Shown here piece after piece: positions 35,311 to 44,445 of a stretch of DNA of 64,000 nt. Both the position numbers and the translations under genes were made by a program. Below the pieces are notes generated by a model. The model was not told the DNA's origin. It made no database searches and was given only the letters and a program-made list of their open reading frames with translations. Location of the stretch: NCBI RefSeq assembly GCF_014932895.1, contig NZ_JACYOF010000003.1, positions 490,978 to 554,977 of the forward strand. The letters run 5' to 3'. Within the stretch, counting starts at the first letter, position 1. Each line of letters opens with the position of its first letter. Source of the stretch: Bacillus thuringiensis (GTDB taxonomy: Bacteria; Bacillota; Bacilli; Bacillales; Bacillaceae_G).

Positions 35311-35924
35311 TTTTTCAATCCTTCTAACATGATGTTTTGTCGCATCCAATTTATTAATTCTTGTAAGCCTTCCTCATCTTTCAAATTTGTAAAAAAATAT
35401 GGTTTGTTATGTCGATAATTTTTCGTATCCTCTTCCATAACCCTAAGATTAGCCCCTACATAAGGTGCCAAATCCGTTTTATTAATCACAAATACATCAG
35501 ATTTGATCATTCCTTGTCCACCTTTACGAGGAATCTTTTCCCCTTGCGCCACATCAATAATATAAATTGAAAAATCCACTAGCTCTGGACTAAATGTGGC
35601 AGCTAAATTATCACCCCCACTTTCAATAAAAATAATATCTAAATTATTATGTCTACTCATGAGTTCTTCAATCGCTTCAAAATTCATAGAAGCATCCTCT
35701 CGAATTGCTGTATGCGGACACCCTCCTGTCTCTACACCAATAATTCTATCTTCTGGTAAAACACCTGTTTTCAATAAAATCTTTGCATCTTCTTTCGTAT
35801 AAATATCGTTTGTAATTGCTGCAATTTCATAATCTATATTTAAATATTTTGTTAACTTTTCAACTAACATTGTTTTCCCAGCACCTACTGGGCCACCAAT
35901 ACCAATTTTAATAGGCTTTATCAT
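35307..35924 (-). CDS. ureG: Urease accessory GTPase UreG
   Basis: A 205-residue nickel-dependent SIMIBI GTPase. The P-loop is [13 protein letters not shown], the metal-binding motif is [17 protein letters not shown] (the CPH motif), and base recognition is [13 protein letters not shown]. It hydrolyses GTP to drive nickel insertion. It sits between ureF and ureD in the usual order. Confidence 0.96.
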   Translation of the reverse strand: MIKPIKIGIGGPVGAGKTMLVEKLTKYLNIDYEIAAITNDIYTKEDAKILLKTGVLPEDRIIGVETGGCPHTAIREDASMNFEAIEELMSRHNNLDIIFIESGGDNLAATFSPELVDFSIYIIDVAQGEKIPRKGGQGMIKSDVFVINKTDLAPYVGANLRVMEEDTKNYRHNKPYFFTNLKDEEGLQELINWMRQNIMLEGLKK

Positions 35925-35938
35925 TTTATTTTTCCTCC

Positions 35939-36628
35939 CTATGACATGAAGACTCTTACATTTACATCTTCATGTTGCATTTGATTTATTTCGAATTCAG
36001 GATCATTCAATCCAAAATCCTCTAATGAAAGTATTTGAATTCTATCAATAGATTCACAGATCAATTCATGGCATTCTTGTAATAACTTTTGACCATCTGT
36101 TTGTCCAAGAGGAATGGCTCTCACACCATTTTGAATAATGCTTCCAACACTTGAATATAAGAAAACTAAGAGCGTTTCTTCTATTGTCATTTTCAATTCC
36201 GCTCCTAATATTCCGTATACGATACTCGGATGACCTTGTAATTTATTACCTATAATATTTTCTTTATACATATTTAAATTTGCAATTGAAAACAGTTCAC
36301 ACAATAATTTAGAAGTACTTTTACTTATCATTCTATTTGCCTTTCTACATTCAAAAGGCAATGTTTGTGCTGTTATTAAATCATCTAAAAATGTAATTTG
36401 TTTTCCATCATTATTCTTTATGGCTTCGTAAGTATATTTGCAAATTAAGCCGTCCGTGTGTGTTAATTGCATTTTCACATATCGATTCATCCATTTGAAA
36501 AATTCGCCTTTATTTGTAACTTGTCCCTCTTGAATAAATGTTTCTAATCCAAAAGAGTGACTAAAACTTCCTGTTGGGAAGTTCGAATCACTCATTTGGA
36601 GTAGGTTAAATATGTTTGTGTGAAGCAT
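35939..36628 (-). CDS. ureF: Urease accessory protein UreF
   Basis: A 229-residue all-helical protein bridging UreD and UreG. The family N-terminal motif is [20 protein letters not shown] (GxFxHSxGLE type). The start at 36628 places this motif normally. It lies inside the end of ureE (23-base overlap) without a clear ribosome site, so coupling to ureE translation is likely. Confidence 0.92.
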   Translation of the reverse strand: MLHTNIFNLLQMSDSNFPTGSFSHSFGLETFIQEGQVTNKGEFFKWMNRYVKMQLTHTDGLICKYTYEAIKNNDGKQITFLDDLITAQTLPFECRKANRMISKSTSKLLCELFSIANLNMYKENIIGNKLQGHPSIVYGILGAELKMTIEETLLVFLYSSVGSIIQNGVRAIPLGQTDGQKLLQECHELICESIDRIQILSLEDFGLNDPEFEINQMQHEDVNVRVFMS

Positions 36629-37061
36629 GCTTGAACGGTTTTGGTAATACTCTATTTTCTTTTTGATAAGGAACACCTTCCTTTTTAAGTAAATCTTCTA
36701 CTAAGTAGTCGTTCGCCAAAATCATACATCCTTCATCGAATTGTGCTGGTAAATGTCTATTTCCTAAGTTATGCGCAATAATTCCCATTTCTTTTATTGA
36801 CGTTGGAGTAACTACAATTACCTCTTCTGGTAACACTTCAATATATACAATACGATTTTCATCTTCATATAAAATATCACCGTTCTTTAATGTTTCTCCA
36901 TTATCTAAAGACACCCCAATTTCAAAACCAGATTCTGAAGATAATTTCTGAACCCTCTTCAGTAAAAGTTCACTAGAAATCGATATTTTATCAAGATGTT
37001 TTTTTGTATTTGAAAAATCATTCATATTGCATACGTTGTTATTAATTTTTTCAATAATCAT
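36606..37061 (-). CDS. ureE: Urease nickel metallochaperone UreE
   Basis: A 151-residue nickel carrier. The N-terminal peptide-binding domain and C-terminal metal domain are recognisable (IAHNLGNRHLPAQF, with the conserved His). The C-terminal His tail is modest, ending HASHKHI, rather than the long poly-His seen in Klebsiella. GGGGGAG precedes the ATG. About 35 residues of extra N-terminal sequence (MIIEKINNNV and so on) vary in this family. Confidence 0.93.
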   Translation of the reverse strand: MIIEKINNNVCNMNDFSNTKKHLDKISISSELLLKRVQKLSSESGFEIGVSLDNGETLKNGDILYEDENRIVYIEVLPEEVIVVTPTSIKEMGIIAHNLGNRHLPAQFDEGCMILANDYLVEDLLKKEGVPYQKENRVLPKPFKHASHKHI

Positions 37062-37079
37062 TTTATCTCCCCCGTTATA

Positions 37080-38792
37080 TCAAAATAAAAAATATCTTTG
37101 AGCCATAGGTAATACATCTACTGCTTCACACGTGATAGCTTGTCCATCGACTTTAACTTCATATGTTTGGGGATCTACTTCAATTTCTGGTGTTGCATTA
37201 TTCAGCTTCATATCTTGCTTAGAAATCTCTCTCGTATTTTTAACAGGTAATACAACTTTATTTAAACCTAGTTTTTCTTTAATATTATTCTCATAAGCTA
37301 CTTTGGATACAAATGTAATCGAACTTGACTGTACTGCTTTTCCATATGCACCAAACATCTTTTTTTCATAATATGGTTGTGGTGTAGGAATCGAAGCATT
37401 CTCGTCTCCCATTAATGCCATCACTACCATCCCGTTTTTCAAAACCATATCTGGCTTAACACCGAAAAATTGTGTATCCCATATTACAAGGTCTGCATAC
37501 TTTCCTACTTCAATAGAGCCAACATATTCTGAAATCCCATGTGTAATAGCTGGATTAATTGTATACTTCGCTATATAGCGTTGAATTCTATTATTATCGT
37601 TATATTCTTTATCTCCCTCTAAACTACCAATCTGCTTTTTCATTTTATCGGCGGTTTGCCAATTGCGAATAATAACCTCTCCAACCCTTCCCATCGCCTG
37701 TGAATCAGAGCTAATCATGCTGAAAACCCCTAAATCTTGCAAAATATCCTCTGCCGCAATTGTTTCTTTTCGAATCCTTGAATCCGCAAACATTACATCT
37801 TCTGGAATATTGGCTTTTAAATGATGACATACCATGAGCATATCTAAATGTTCATCCAGCGTATTCACTGTATATGGCAAGGTCGGGTTCGTTGAAGAAG
37901 GTAAAATATTATTCAGTGCAGCAATCTTTATAATATCTGGTGCATGCCCACCACCAGCCCCTTCAGTGTGGTACGTATGAATAACACGATTATCAATAGC
38001 CTTTATCGTTTCTTCTACAAAACCACATTCATTTAACGTATCAGTATGAATAGCAACTTGAATATCATATTTATCAGCAATCTGTAACGAGTGATTAATT
38101 GCTGAAGAAGTCGCCCCCCAATCTTCATGAATTTTCAATCCGATAGCCCCAGCAAATATTTGTTCTTCCATGGCAGGTAAACTTGAACTATTTCCTTTCC
38201 CTAAAAACCCAAGATTTATAGGAAAATCTTCTGCTGCTTCTAGCATTTTTCTTAAATTCCAAGGTCCAGGCGTTATTGTAGTTGCCTTAGTACCCTCTGC
38301 CGGCCCTGTTCCTCCACCAATTAAAGTTGTTATACCTGAAGCTAATGCTGTATCAATTTGTTGTGGGGATATGAAATGCACGTGTGTATCAATACCTCCA
38401 GCTGTAACGATTTTCCGCTCACCAGAAATTACTTCCGTTGATGTTCCAATGATGATATCAATATTATCCATAACTGAAGGATTACCACTCTTACCAATTG
38501 CTGAAATCTTTCCATCTTTTATACCAATATCCGCTTTATATACTCCTGTATAATCAATAATAATTGCATTCGTAATAACAACATCCACAACCCCCTGTTC
38601 CCTTGTGAGTTGCGAATTTTGTCCCATACCATCCCTAATTGATTTTCCTCCACCAAAGACAGCTTCATCACCATATACGGTGTAATTTCGATCAATATGT
38701 GCGAATAATTGTGTATCCGCTAAACGAATAGAATCTCCTGTAGTTGGACCATATAAATCAGCATATTGTTTACGTGACATCTTAAAACTCAT
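37080..38792 (-). CDS. ureC: Urease alpha subunit
   Basis: The catalytic subunit (570 residues) that hydrolyses urea to ammonia and carbamate. The two-nickel site is complete: GGIDTHVHF (two His), [11 protein letters not shown] (carbamylated Lys plus His), [24 protein letters not shown] and the Asp in SSDSQAMGR. The mobile-flap motif [14 protein letters not shown], with the catalytic His, is present. The start at 38792 follows GAGGGAG and lies one base after the ureB stop. The subunit layout is the three-polypeptide bacterial form. Confidence 0.98.
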   Translation of the reverse strand: MSFKMSRKQYADLYGPTTGDSIRLADTQLFAHIDRNYTVYGDEAVFGGGKSIRDGMGQNSQLTREQGVVDVVITNAIIIDYTGVYKADIGIKDGKISAIGKSGNPSVMDNIDIIIGTSTEVISGERKIVTAGGIDTHVHFISPQQIDTALASGITTLIGGGTGPAEGTKATTITPGPWNLRKMLEAAEDFPINLGFLGKGNSSSLPAMEEQIFAGAIGLKIHEDWGATSSAINHSLQIADKYDIQVAIHTDTLNECGFVEETIKAIDNRVIHTYHTEGAGGGHAPDIIKIAALNNILPSSTNPTLPYTVNTLDEHLDMLMVCHHLKANIPEDVMFADSRIRKETIAAEDILQDLGVFSMISSDSQAMGRVGEVIIRNWQTADKMKKQIGSLEGDKEYNDNNRIQRYIAKYTINPAITHGISEYVGSIEVGKYADLVIWDTQFFGVKPDMVLKNGMVVMALMGDENASIPTPQPYYEKKMFGAYGKAVQSSSITFVSKVAYENNIKEKLGLNKVVLPVKNTREISKQDMKLNNATPEIEVDPQTYEVKVDGQAITCEAVDVLPMAQRYFLF

Positions 38793-38793
38793 G

Positions 38794-39132
38794 CTATCTC
38801 CCTCTTCTTTTGTAAGATTGAATATCGCCATCCACTTTATTTTTAAATCCATATACTTCTAGCTTCCCTGAGTATGAAACTAATTCAATGGTTTTTTCAT
38901 CTCCAGGCTCGAATCTTACCGCTGTACCCGCTGGAATATTTAAATGTTGTCCAATTGCTACACTACGATTGAACTTTAACGCCTCATTCACTTCATAAAA
39001 GTGGTAATGAGATCCAATTTGAATAGGTCTATCTCCCTGATTTAACACCTTAACTTTCGTTGCTTTTTTATTCCCATTACATACTATGTCTTCTTTCGCA
39101 AGGATATATTGCCCTGGAATCATAACATTCAC
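38794..39132 (-). CDS. ureB: Urease beta subunit
   Basis: A 112-residue structural subunit beginning [16 protein letters not shown], with the family motifs [12 protein letters not shown] and [16 protein letters not shown]. It forms the (alpha-beta-gamma)3 complex with UreA and UreC. Five bases separate it from ureA. Confidence 0.97.
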   Translation of the reverse strand: MNVMIPGQYILAKEDIVCNGNKKATKVKVLNQGDRPIQIGSHYHFYEVNEALKFNRSVAIGQHLNIPAGTAVRFEPGDEKTIELVSYSGKLEVYGFKNKVDGDIQSYKRRGR

Positions 39133-39137
39133 TTCCT

Positions 39138-39440
39138 TTAATGAATTGGTTGATGAATAGTTACTAATTTTGTTCCATCAGGAAAAGTTGCCTCAACTTG
39201 AATATCTGATATCATGTCTGCAATACCATCCATAACATCTTCAGCACTTAAAATATTTTTTCCAAGCTCCATTAATTCCGCTACATTTTTACCATCTCTT
39301 GCCCCTTCCAAAATTTCATACGTAATAATAGCTATACTTTCTGGATAGTTTAACTTAAGCCCTCTCTCCTTTCGTCGATAAGCTAAATCCGCCGCAACAA
39401 CTACCATCAGTTTATCAATTTCTCTTGGCGTTAATCTCAT
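39138..39440 (-). CDS. ureA: Urease gamma subunit
   Basis: A 100-residue structural subunit, with [35 protein letters not shown] and [10 protein letters not shown]-type residues near the end ([20 protein letters not shown]). It is first gene of the urease operon. AGGAAGAG precedes the ATG. Confidence 0.97.
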   Translation of the reverse strand: MRLTPREIDKLMVVVAADLAYRRKERGLKLNYPESIAIITYEILEGARDGKNVAELMELGKNILSAEDVMDGIADMISDIQVEATFPDGTKLVTIHQPIH

Positions 39441-39515
39441 TACACTCTTCCTTTCTGAAGTATTTTAAAACTAAGAATATTCTAAAAATAAAAGATGTAC
39501 TTTCAATGTCCTTTC
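39441..39515 (-). promoter_or_regulatory. Candidate urease operon promoter
   Basis: On the minus strand TTGAAA, 16 bp and TAGAAT lie about 35 bp before the ribosome site. AGAATATTCT, a 10-bp palindrome, overlaps the -10. I see no TnrA/GlnR-type site (TGTNAN7TNACA). Confidence 0.4.
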
Positions 39516-39547
39516 CGTGTTTTCTCCATGTTTTTTTGCTGCCAATC

Positions 39548-39583
39548 AAATAAAAAAAGACTAGAATTTCTAGTCTTTTTTTA
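39548..39583 (-). terminator. Terminator after the DUF2164 gene
   Basis: AAAAAAAGACTAGAA and TTCTAGTCTTTTTTT with almost no loop, ending the upstream group before the urease promoter. Confidence 0.8.
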
Positions 39584-39832
39584 TTTCCCTTCACTCTTCT
39601 CTAACACATACAAATCTTCTTCGATATTCGTTAATTTCTCACTTACAAGTTTTCTAGCATCTCCAATTGCTTGATTGTAGGCAAATGGTCCTACTAATTT
39701 AATCATTTCTTCTATTAAACGCTCTGCTTGGAAACGTCCGATTTCATCTAAATCTTCTTCCATAAAAAATTGCTGAATTTGTGCTACAAGCTCTTCTTTT
39801 TTATCATTCGGTATTTTTATATTCATCATCAT
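39581..39832 (-). CDS. DUF2164 family protein
   Basis: An 83-residue, acidic, helical protein. The conserved FMEEDLDEIGRFQAERLI and LVGPFAYNQAIGDARKLVS fit DUF2164. The function is unknown. Two neighbouring ATGs (39832, 39829) leave the start uncertain by one residue. It lies 17 bp after the amidase gene. Confidence 0.85.
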   Translation of the reverse strand: MMMNIKIPNDKKEELVAQIQQFFMEEDLDEIGRFQAERLIEEMIKLVGPFAYNQAIGDARKLVSEKLTNIEEDLYVLEKSEGK

Positions 39833-39849
39833 TCGTTACTCCTCTATAT

Positions 39850-40302
39850 TTAAGATAATACGTTTCTTAACTCTACCATAGAAAAACGAATTCCAGGACA
39901 ACTTTTTGTAACTCCTTCTAGCTCTCTATGGCCTAGTATATTCTCTTTCTTTATGGCAAACTGCTTCATAAACATTTTACATAAAGAATATAATGAATTC
40001 ATTTGTGCAGTAGTTGGATCGTATTTATCAAAATTACCCGTCATACATATTCCAATTGTATCACGATTATGTTCTTTCGCATGCGCTCCAATGTGTAAAC
40101 CTCTTCCTTCCACTACAGTTCCATCCTCTTCAATAAAATAATTGTAACCAATCCCGCTCCATCCCTTTACAGTTTGATGAAACTCATGCGTTTTATACAC
40201 ATCCCAGCCATCTTCTGATGTATGGTGAATAATAAGTTTATTTATTCTTTCTAAAGGAACTAATTCATCTTGAAATGTTAGATTTACACATTTAATTTCC
40301 AT
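39850..40302 (-). CDS. N-acetylmuramoyl-L-alanine amidase (Amidase_2/PGRP)
   Basis: A 150-residue zinc amidase that cuts between MurNAc and L-Ala. Zinc ligands are in IIHHTSEDGWD, HIGAHAKEHN and the C-terminal TKSCPGI (Cys ligand); GHRELEGV carries the catalytic region. There is no signal peptide or wall-binding domain, so it is either released by lysis, acts in the cytosol for recycling, or has a prophage-like origin. GGAGG precedes the ATG. Confidence 0.88.
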   Translation of the reverse strand: MEIKCVNLTFQDELVPLERINKLIIHHTSEDGWDVYKTHEFHQTVKGWSGIGYNYFIEEDGTVVEGRGLHIGAHAKEHNRDTIGICMTGNFDKYDPTTAQMNSLYSLCKMFMKQFAIKKENILGHRELEGVTKSCPGIRFSMVELRNVLS

Positions 40303-40317
40303 TTGAACTTCCTCCTC

Positions 40318-41121
40318 TTAAAAATCAATCATAATAATCGTTTTATCATCTGGCTTTATTCTCTTTTCGCCTTCTAGCTCTTCAATGATTGCTATATATT
40401 CGTTTATACTATTCTTCCTTATATATGCAACAGTTTTTTCTAATGACCATTCTGGATGGAACACCCCGTCTGAACAAATAAAAATCCCACTTAATTCTTC
40501 TACTTGTAATTCACCATGTTGTAAATAATCCATAGCTTCTTTCATCCCATTTGCGACTGAATACCCATTTGGCATATTCGCAAGATAACGATTGTATGTT
40601 AACTGTTCTCGAATATCTTGAAAAACATGTTCTTCTGGCACAGATAAACCTTTTTTACGCTCTTCTTCTCTCTTCTTTTTTGCGCGCCCACCAATTCCTT
40701 TAACTGTGTCTTTCGTTAATACTTGCATCGTTCCATCTTGAAGTATCGCAACGATCATACAGTCACCTAGCTGCGCATATTCAAGTTTCTCACCATCTAT
40801 TTGAACTGCCGCAATACATGTACACCACAAATGCTCTTTTTTTCTCATGTCTACTTTATATTCTAACATTTTGTTCTGCAATGCTTCATTTGCTTTTGCA
40901 ACTGCAACTTGTAAACTATGATTTTCACGTAATGAAGTAAAATAACTTGCAAATAAATGTGAAGCGATGCATGCTCCATTATGTCCCTTTTCATCACAAA
41001 ACGGAACGAGTGGTGTTGCACCATCACATACACCATAAACCATTTTATTTTCATTACAAAAATAGGAATCCTCACATTCATGTTTCAATGGGCTTTTCTG
41101 TTGATACGCTTTTATCCTCAT
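40318..41121 (-). CDS. PP2C-like serine/threonine phosphatase
   Basis: A 267-residue protein with the PPM pattern: CEDSYFCNENKMVYGVCDGA (metal Asp residues), CTCIAAVQIDGEKLEYAQLG then DC, IFICSDGVFH, and the terminal PDDKTIIMI. It would dephosphorylate a Ser/Thr protein or bind one. The start at 41121 follows GGAAGGGG; a longer frame to 41217 lacks a ribosome site. No partner kinase is nearby. Confidence 0.82.
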   Translation of the reverse strand: MRIKAYQQKSPLKHECEDSYFCNENKMVYGVCDGATPLVPFCDEKGHNGACIASHLFASYFTSLRENHSLQVAVAKANEALQNKMLEYKVDMRKKEHLWCTCIAAVQIDGEKLEYAQLGDCMIVAILQDGTMQVLTKDTVKGIGGRAKKKREEERKKGLSVPEEHVFQDIREQLTYNRYLANMPNGYSVANGMKEAMDYLQHGELQVEELSGIFICSDGVFHPEWSLEKTVAYIRKNSINEYIAIIEELEGEKRIKPDDKTIIMIDF

Positions 41122-41265
41122 ATCCGTATCCCCTTCCAAATTACGAAATGCTCGAATTATTTTGATTACTCTAATTTCCCGAAATAAACTGTTTTTACCC
41201 AAAACTTTCAATATCATATATAATCTTGAAATAATATGAATTTTTTAGTGAAGGACGGGAAAGAG

Positions 41266-42075
41266 ATGGTCAGATTTCTTGGTGTTATTATTGGTTCTAT
41301 TATTATTGCGATTGCCTTTAATCTTTTCCTTATCCCCCACAAAATTTTAAGTAGTGGAATTGGCGGAATTGCTATTATTTTAGGGATTGTAACCCCTGTA
41401 AACACAGGTATAATTAACTTCGTATTAAACTTACCTATCCTTATTTTAGGATATATAGGTCTTGGAAAAAAAATAATTTTTAACACAGTTGTTTCTGTAA
41501 TTGTATTATCCGTTGCATTATACTACGTTCCAGTAAAAGTCGTAGCGACAGATCCATTGTTATCTTCTATCTTCGGAGGTGTCATTGCCGGAGCTGGTAT
41601 CGGTCTTGTTTTTAACTGTAATGGATCCACTGGTGGATTTGATATTATTGGTATGTTGTTATCCCGCAAGCGAGACATTAAACTTGGCGGATTTCTTATT
41701 GTTTTAAATGCAGTCGTTGTAATAATCGCAGGATTTTTCTTCACTTGGGATGTTGCACTTACAAGCTTACTTTCAATTTATGTAACTGGTAAAGTAATCG
41801 ATGCTGTTCATACAAAACACCGTAAAGTTACACTTATGATTGTAACAAATGAAGCAGAAAAAATGAAAAAGCAACTTCTTTCAACTGTTGTACGTGGAAT
41901 TACATTACTTGATGGCGAAGGTGCTTATTCAAGTGAGAAAAAGCGTGTACTTATGACAGTCGTTTCTCGTGAAGAATTAACAAGTATGAAACTAACAATT
42001 TCTGAAATCGACCCGCATGCGTTCGTTAATATTACAGAAACCGTAGAAGTATTAGGACTTTTCAGAAGAAGTTAA
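41266..42075 (+). CDS. YitT-family membrane protein (DUF161 + DUF2179)
   Basis: A 269-residue protein. Five to six hydrophobic segments with GIGGIAIILG and NGSTGGFDIIGML (DUF161) occupy residues 1-175. A soluble C-terminal DUF2179 domain (VTNEAEKMKKQLLST, GEGAYSSEKKRVLMTVV) follows. The function is unknown. The start at 41266 is preferred; an ATG at 41236 gives ten more residues without a ribosome site. Confidence 0.85.
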   Translation: MVRFLGVIIGSIIIAIAFNLFLIPHKILSSGIGGIAIILGIVTPVNTGIINFVLNLPILILGYIGLGKKIIFNTVVSVIVLSVALYYVPVKVVATDPLLSSIFGGVIAGAGIGLVFNCNGSTGGFDIIGMLLSRKRDIKLGGFLIVLNAVVVIIAGFFFTWDVALTSLLSIYVTGKVIDAVHTKHRKVTLMIVTNEAEKMKKQLLSTVVRGITLLDGEGAYSSEKKRVLMTVVSREELTSMKLTISEIDPHAFVNITETVEVLGLFRRS

Positions 42076-42076
42076 A

Positions 42077-42107
42077 GACTAGGTGGCGTCCACCTAGTCT
42101 TTATTTT
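42077..42107. terminator. Bidirectional terminator
   Basis: GACTAGGTGG, three bases, CCACCTAGTC and a T run, between the convergent YitT and VOC genes. Confidence 0.8.
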
Positions 42108-42465
42108 GCATAAATTCAATTCTGTTTCCAAATGGATCTGACACGTAAAATCTAATTACATCTGGTCGTGCATGATCATCAATTACTTCTATATCTTGCT
42201 CTATCAATGTTTGCTTAAATTCATTAATTTGAGTCACATAAAAAGCTGGATGTGCTTTTTTAGCTGGTGTAAAATTCTGCTCCACACCGATATGGATTTC
42301 TTGATTCCCACACTTAAACCAACATCCGCCTCGTTTTTTTAACTCTTCTGGCTTTGGAATTTCTTCCATACCAATTTTATTCCCATAAAATTCACGAGCC
42401 TCTTCTTCACATCCTACAGGTGCAGCTACTTGCACATGATCAATCCCTTGAATATAACCTTTCAT
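42094..42465 (-). CDS. VOC (glyoxalase/bleomycin-resistance) family protein
   Basis: A 123-residue betaalphabetabetabeta-fold protein. The family His and Glu residues are at GIDHVQVAAP, EIHIGVE, HPAFYVT and NRIEFMQ. It may be a lactoylglutathione-lyase-like or fosfomycin/bleomycin-type protein; the substrate is not determined. Confidence 0.85.
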   Translation of the reverse strand: MKGYIQGIDHVQVAAPVGCEEEAREFYGNKIGMEEIPKPEELKKRGGCWFKCGNQEIHIGVEQNFTPAKKAHPAFYVTQINEFKQTLIEQDIEVIDDHARPDVIRFYVSDPFGNRIEFMQNKD

Positions 42466-42624
42466 TTTCTCTCCCCCTCCTCTATCCTTATGTTATAACA
42501 AAAACATATCAATGTAACTTACAAAAAAATAATAAAAAGATATAAGCTTCTCTTATAACTCCATTTTATGCTTTCAACAAAAAAAGAAAATAAATTTAAT
42601 TCTGTAAATTTCATTTTTTATAGA

Positions 42625-42645
42625 AATATAGGTTATACCTATATT
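42625..42645. promoter_or_regulatory. Perfect palindrome upstream of the PAS kinase
   Basis: AATATAGGT, TAT, ACCTATATT: 9-bp perfect arms, about 54 bp before the kinase ATG and overlapping possible TATATT or TATTAT -10 elements. It looks like an operator. Confidence 0.5.
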
Positions 42646-42698
42646 ATAGTTAATAATAGATTAATCTTTTTAGATGCTAGTTGTACGGAGGAAATATT

Positions 42699-44231
42699 AT
42701 GAGTCGTAAAAAATATTCATCTACTCAAAAAAAACGTCATCCGAACATTTCTGGACGTTTGCGAAACCATGTACAAGACCGTTCTTTAGCAGAAACATAC
42801 GTCTCTCTGTTCGAACACAATCCAGATAGTATTATTTCACTGAATTTAGAGGGAATTATTCTACATACCAATCCTTCTACCGAAAGAATACTAGGTTACA
42901 CTTCTTTAGAATTAGAACGTAAAAACATTACCGCTATTTTAGAAGCTCATATTTCTGAGCAAGTATTACAATATATAAAAAATACTGAAGCAGACAATCA
43001 ACAAGAGTATATCGTATCTGTTTATCATAAAGACGGATATTTATTAGATGTCGTAACAAAACTAGTTCCTATTTTTTCAAAAAATCGTCTAACCGGCGTA
43101 TATGCGATTATAAAACCTCTTGAAAAATCAGAAAGAATTGAGCAAATGCTAAAAGAAAGTGAGAAAAGATTACGTACATTAATGAACTCAATGCCTGCGT
43201 TTGTTATATTTAAGGATCATGAAGGGCGCTGGCTTGAAGCGAATGACTATGCACTTTCTTGCTTCAATTTCCATCATGTACCCTATCACGGAAAAAAGGA
43301 CAGTGAACTCATTCAATATAATGAAGCGTATCGAGAAGCTTTTTTACACTGTGAAGAAGTTGATGAACTAGCATGGCAACAAAGACAAATTCTTCACGGA
43401 GAGGAATTTATTATACATAGAGATGATTTCGACCTCATCTTAAGTATATCAAAAGTCCCTCTTTATCATCCTGACGGTTCCCGTAAAGGTCTTATCGTAA
43501 TGGGAAGAGACGTTACTGAACTAAAAGAAACTGAAAAGTTATTACGGAAATCAGAAAAACTCGCAGTTGTCGGACAACTGACAGCTGGAATTGCCCATGA
43601 AATTCGAAATCCACTCACATCCCTAAAAGGCTTTTTAACCTTGCTACTCCCTGAAATAAATGAGGAGAATAAATGGTATGTCGATGTTATGTTAAGTGAG
43701 ATTTCACAAATGGAATCTATTACGAGTCAATTTATGGCTATGTCTAAACCACAAGTTTTATCTATCCAAACTTGCAACATACAAACTTTAATAGAAGAAG
43801 TCGTCACATTTATTTTACCGACTGCCATTATGCATAGCGTTCATATCATTATGGATCATTTTGATCACGTACATAATATTCAATGTGACGGTAACCAATT
43901 AAAACAAGTTTTTATAAATATATTAAAAAACGCTATAGAAGCAATGCCAAATGGCGGAAATATTTTCATCCAAACAAAACCGTTAGAGAATAATTTCATC
44001 TTAATACGTATGATTGATGAAGGGTGTGGTATACCAGAAGATCGCATCTCTCGTTTAGGCGAACCATTTTATAGTTTAAAAGAAAAAGGTACTGGACTAG
44101 GATTAATGATATGTTACAAAATAATTGAAGAACATCATGGTAAATTACACATTTCAAGCGAAATAAATAAAGGTACTATCGTTGATATTCAATTACCACT
44201 TTCTTCATCTCAGCTTGCAATCCAGTCGTAA
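42699..44231 (+). CDS. Soluble PAS-PAS sensor histidine kinase, sporulation-kinase like
   Basis: A 510-residue kinase without membrane segments. PAS1 spans about residues 24-140 (HNPDSIISLNLEGIILHTNP) and PAS2 about 155-275 (MPAFVIFKDHEGRWLEAND). HisKA carries the phospho-acceptor His in GIAHEIRNPLTSLKGFL, and the ATPase domain has NILKNAIEAMPNGG, DEGCGIPED and GTGLGLMICYKIIEEHHG. The H-box and cytosolic PAS layout resemble KinA/KinE-type kinases feeding Spo0F. No response regulator is adjacent. GGAGG precedes the ATG at 42699. Confidence 0.9.
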   Translation: MSRKKYSSTQKKRHPNISGRLRNHVQDRSLAETYVSLFEHNPDSIISLNLEGIILHTNPSTERILGYTSLELERKNITAILEAHISEQVLQYIKNTEADNQQEYIVSVYHKDGYLLDVVTKLVPIFSKNRLTGVYAIIKPLEKSERIEQMLKESEKRLRTLMNSMPAFVIFKDHEGRWLEANDYALSCFNFHHVPYHGKKDSELIQYNEAYREAFLHCEEVDELAWQQRQILHGEEFIIHRDDFDLILSISKVPLYHPDGSRKGLIVMGRDVTELKETEKLLRKSEKLAVVGQLTAGIAHEIRNPLTSLKGFLTLLLPEINEENKWYVDVMLSEISQMESITSQFMAMSKPQVLSIQTCNIQTLIEEVVTFILPTAIMHSVHIIMDHFDHVHNIQCDGNQLKQVFINILKNAIEAMPNGGNIFIQTKPLENNFILIRMIDEGCGIPEDRISRLGEPFYSLKEKGTGLGLMICYKIIEEHHGKLHISSEINKGTIVDIQLPLSSSQLAIQS

Positions 44232-44280
44232 ATAATAAAAGACGCATCTGCTAACGATTAGCAGATGCGTCTTTTATTAT
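44230..44280 (+). terminator. Terminator after the PAS kinase
   Basis: AATAAAAGACGCATCTGCTA and its complement around CGA-type loop bases, with 20-bp arms and T-rich end. Confidence 0.85.
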
Positions 44281-44300
44281 TTACACTTATAGAATTATTT

Positions 44301-44445
44301 TATCCCGCATTAACGGGCAGTAAGACTCCCACCGGGTCAGCTGGAGAAAAGAAGTTAGGTGGGAGTCGGGCTGCCCGTAAACGCCCGATTAGTGAGGGCT
44401 AATAATTAGTGGGGAATGCCCCCTACTGATTAAAGTTCCACTTTA
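44301..44445. repeat. bcr-like dispersed repeat
   Basis: A GC-rich, about 145-bp element, out of character with its AT-rich surroundings. ACGGGCAG (44313-44320) pairs with CTGCCCGT (44371-44378), and inside it GACTCCCACC (44324-44333) pairs with GGTGGGAGTC (44358-44367). A second hairpin has GGGG/CCCC (44411-44422). It runs into the last codons of mhqD. I believe it belongs to the B. cereus group bcr repeats (bcr1 likely); the name is from memory. Confidence 0.7.

Noticed and set aside
35311-35349. Longer N-terminus for ureD
   Set aside because: It lies wholly within ureG; the ATG at 35310 has AGAAGG and an ATGA overlap with the ureG stop.
32865-39440. Urease locus as part of a phage or integrative element
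   Set aside because: No integrase, attachment repeats, tRNA target or phage genes at either edge.
39441-39580. TnrA/GlnR or CodY control of urease
   Set aside because: No TGTNAN7TNACA match seen upstream of ureA; the AGAATATTCT palindrome alone is too short to assign.
44301-44445. Riboswitch or T-box reading of the GC-rich hairpins
   Set aside because: The element lies downstream of both flanking genes' coding parts and has a diverged copy at 46376; it behaves as a dispersed repeat, not a leader.
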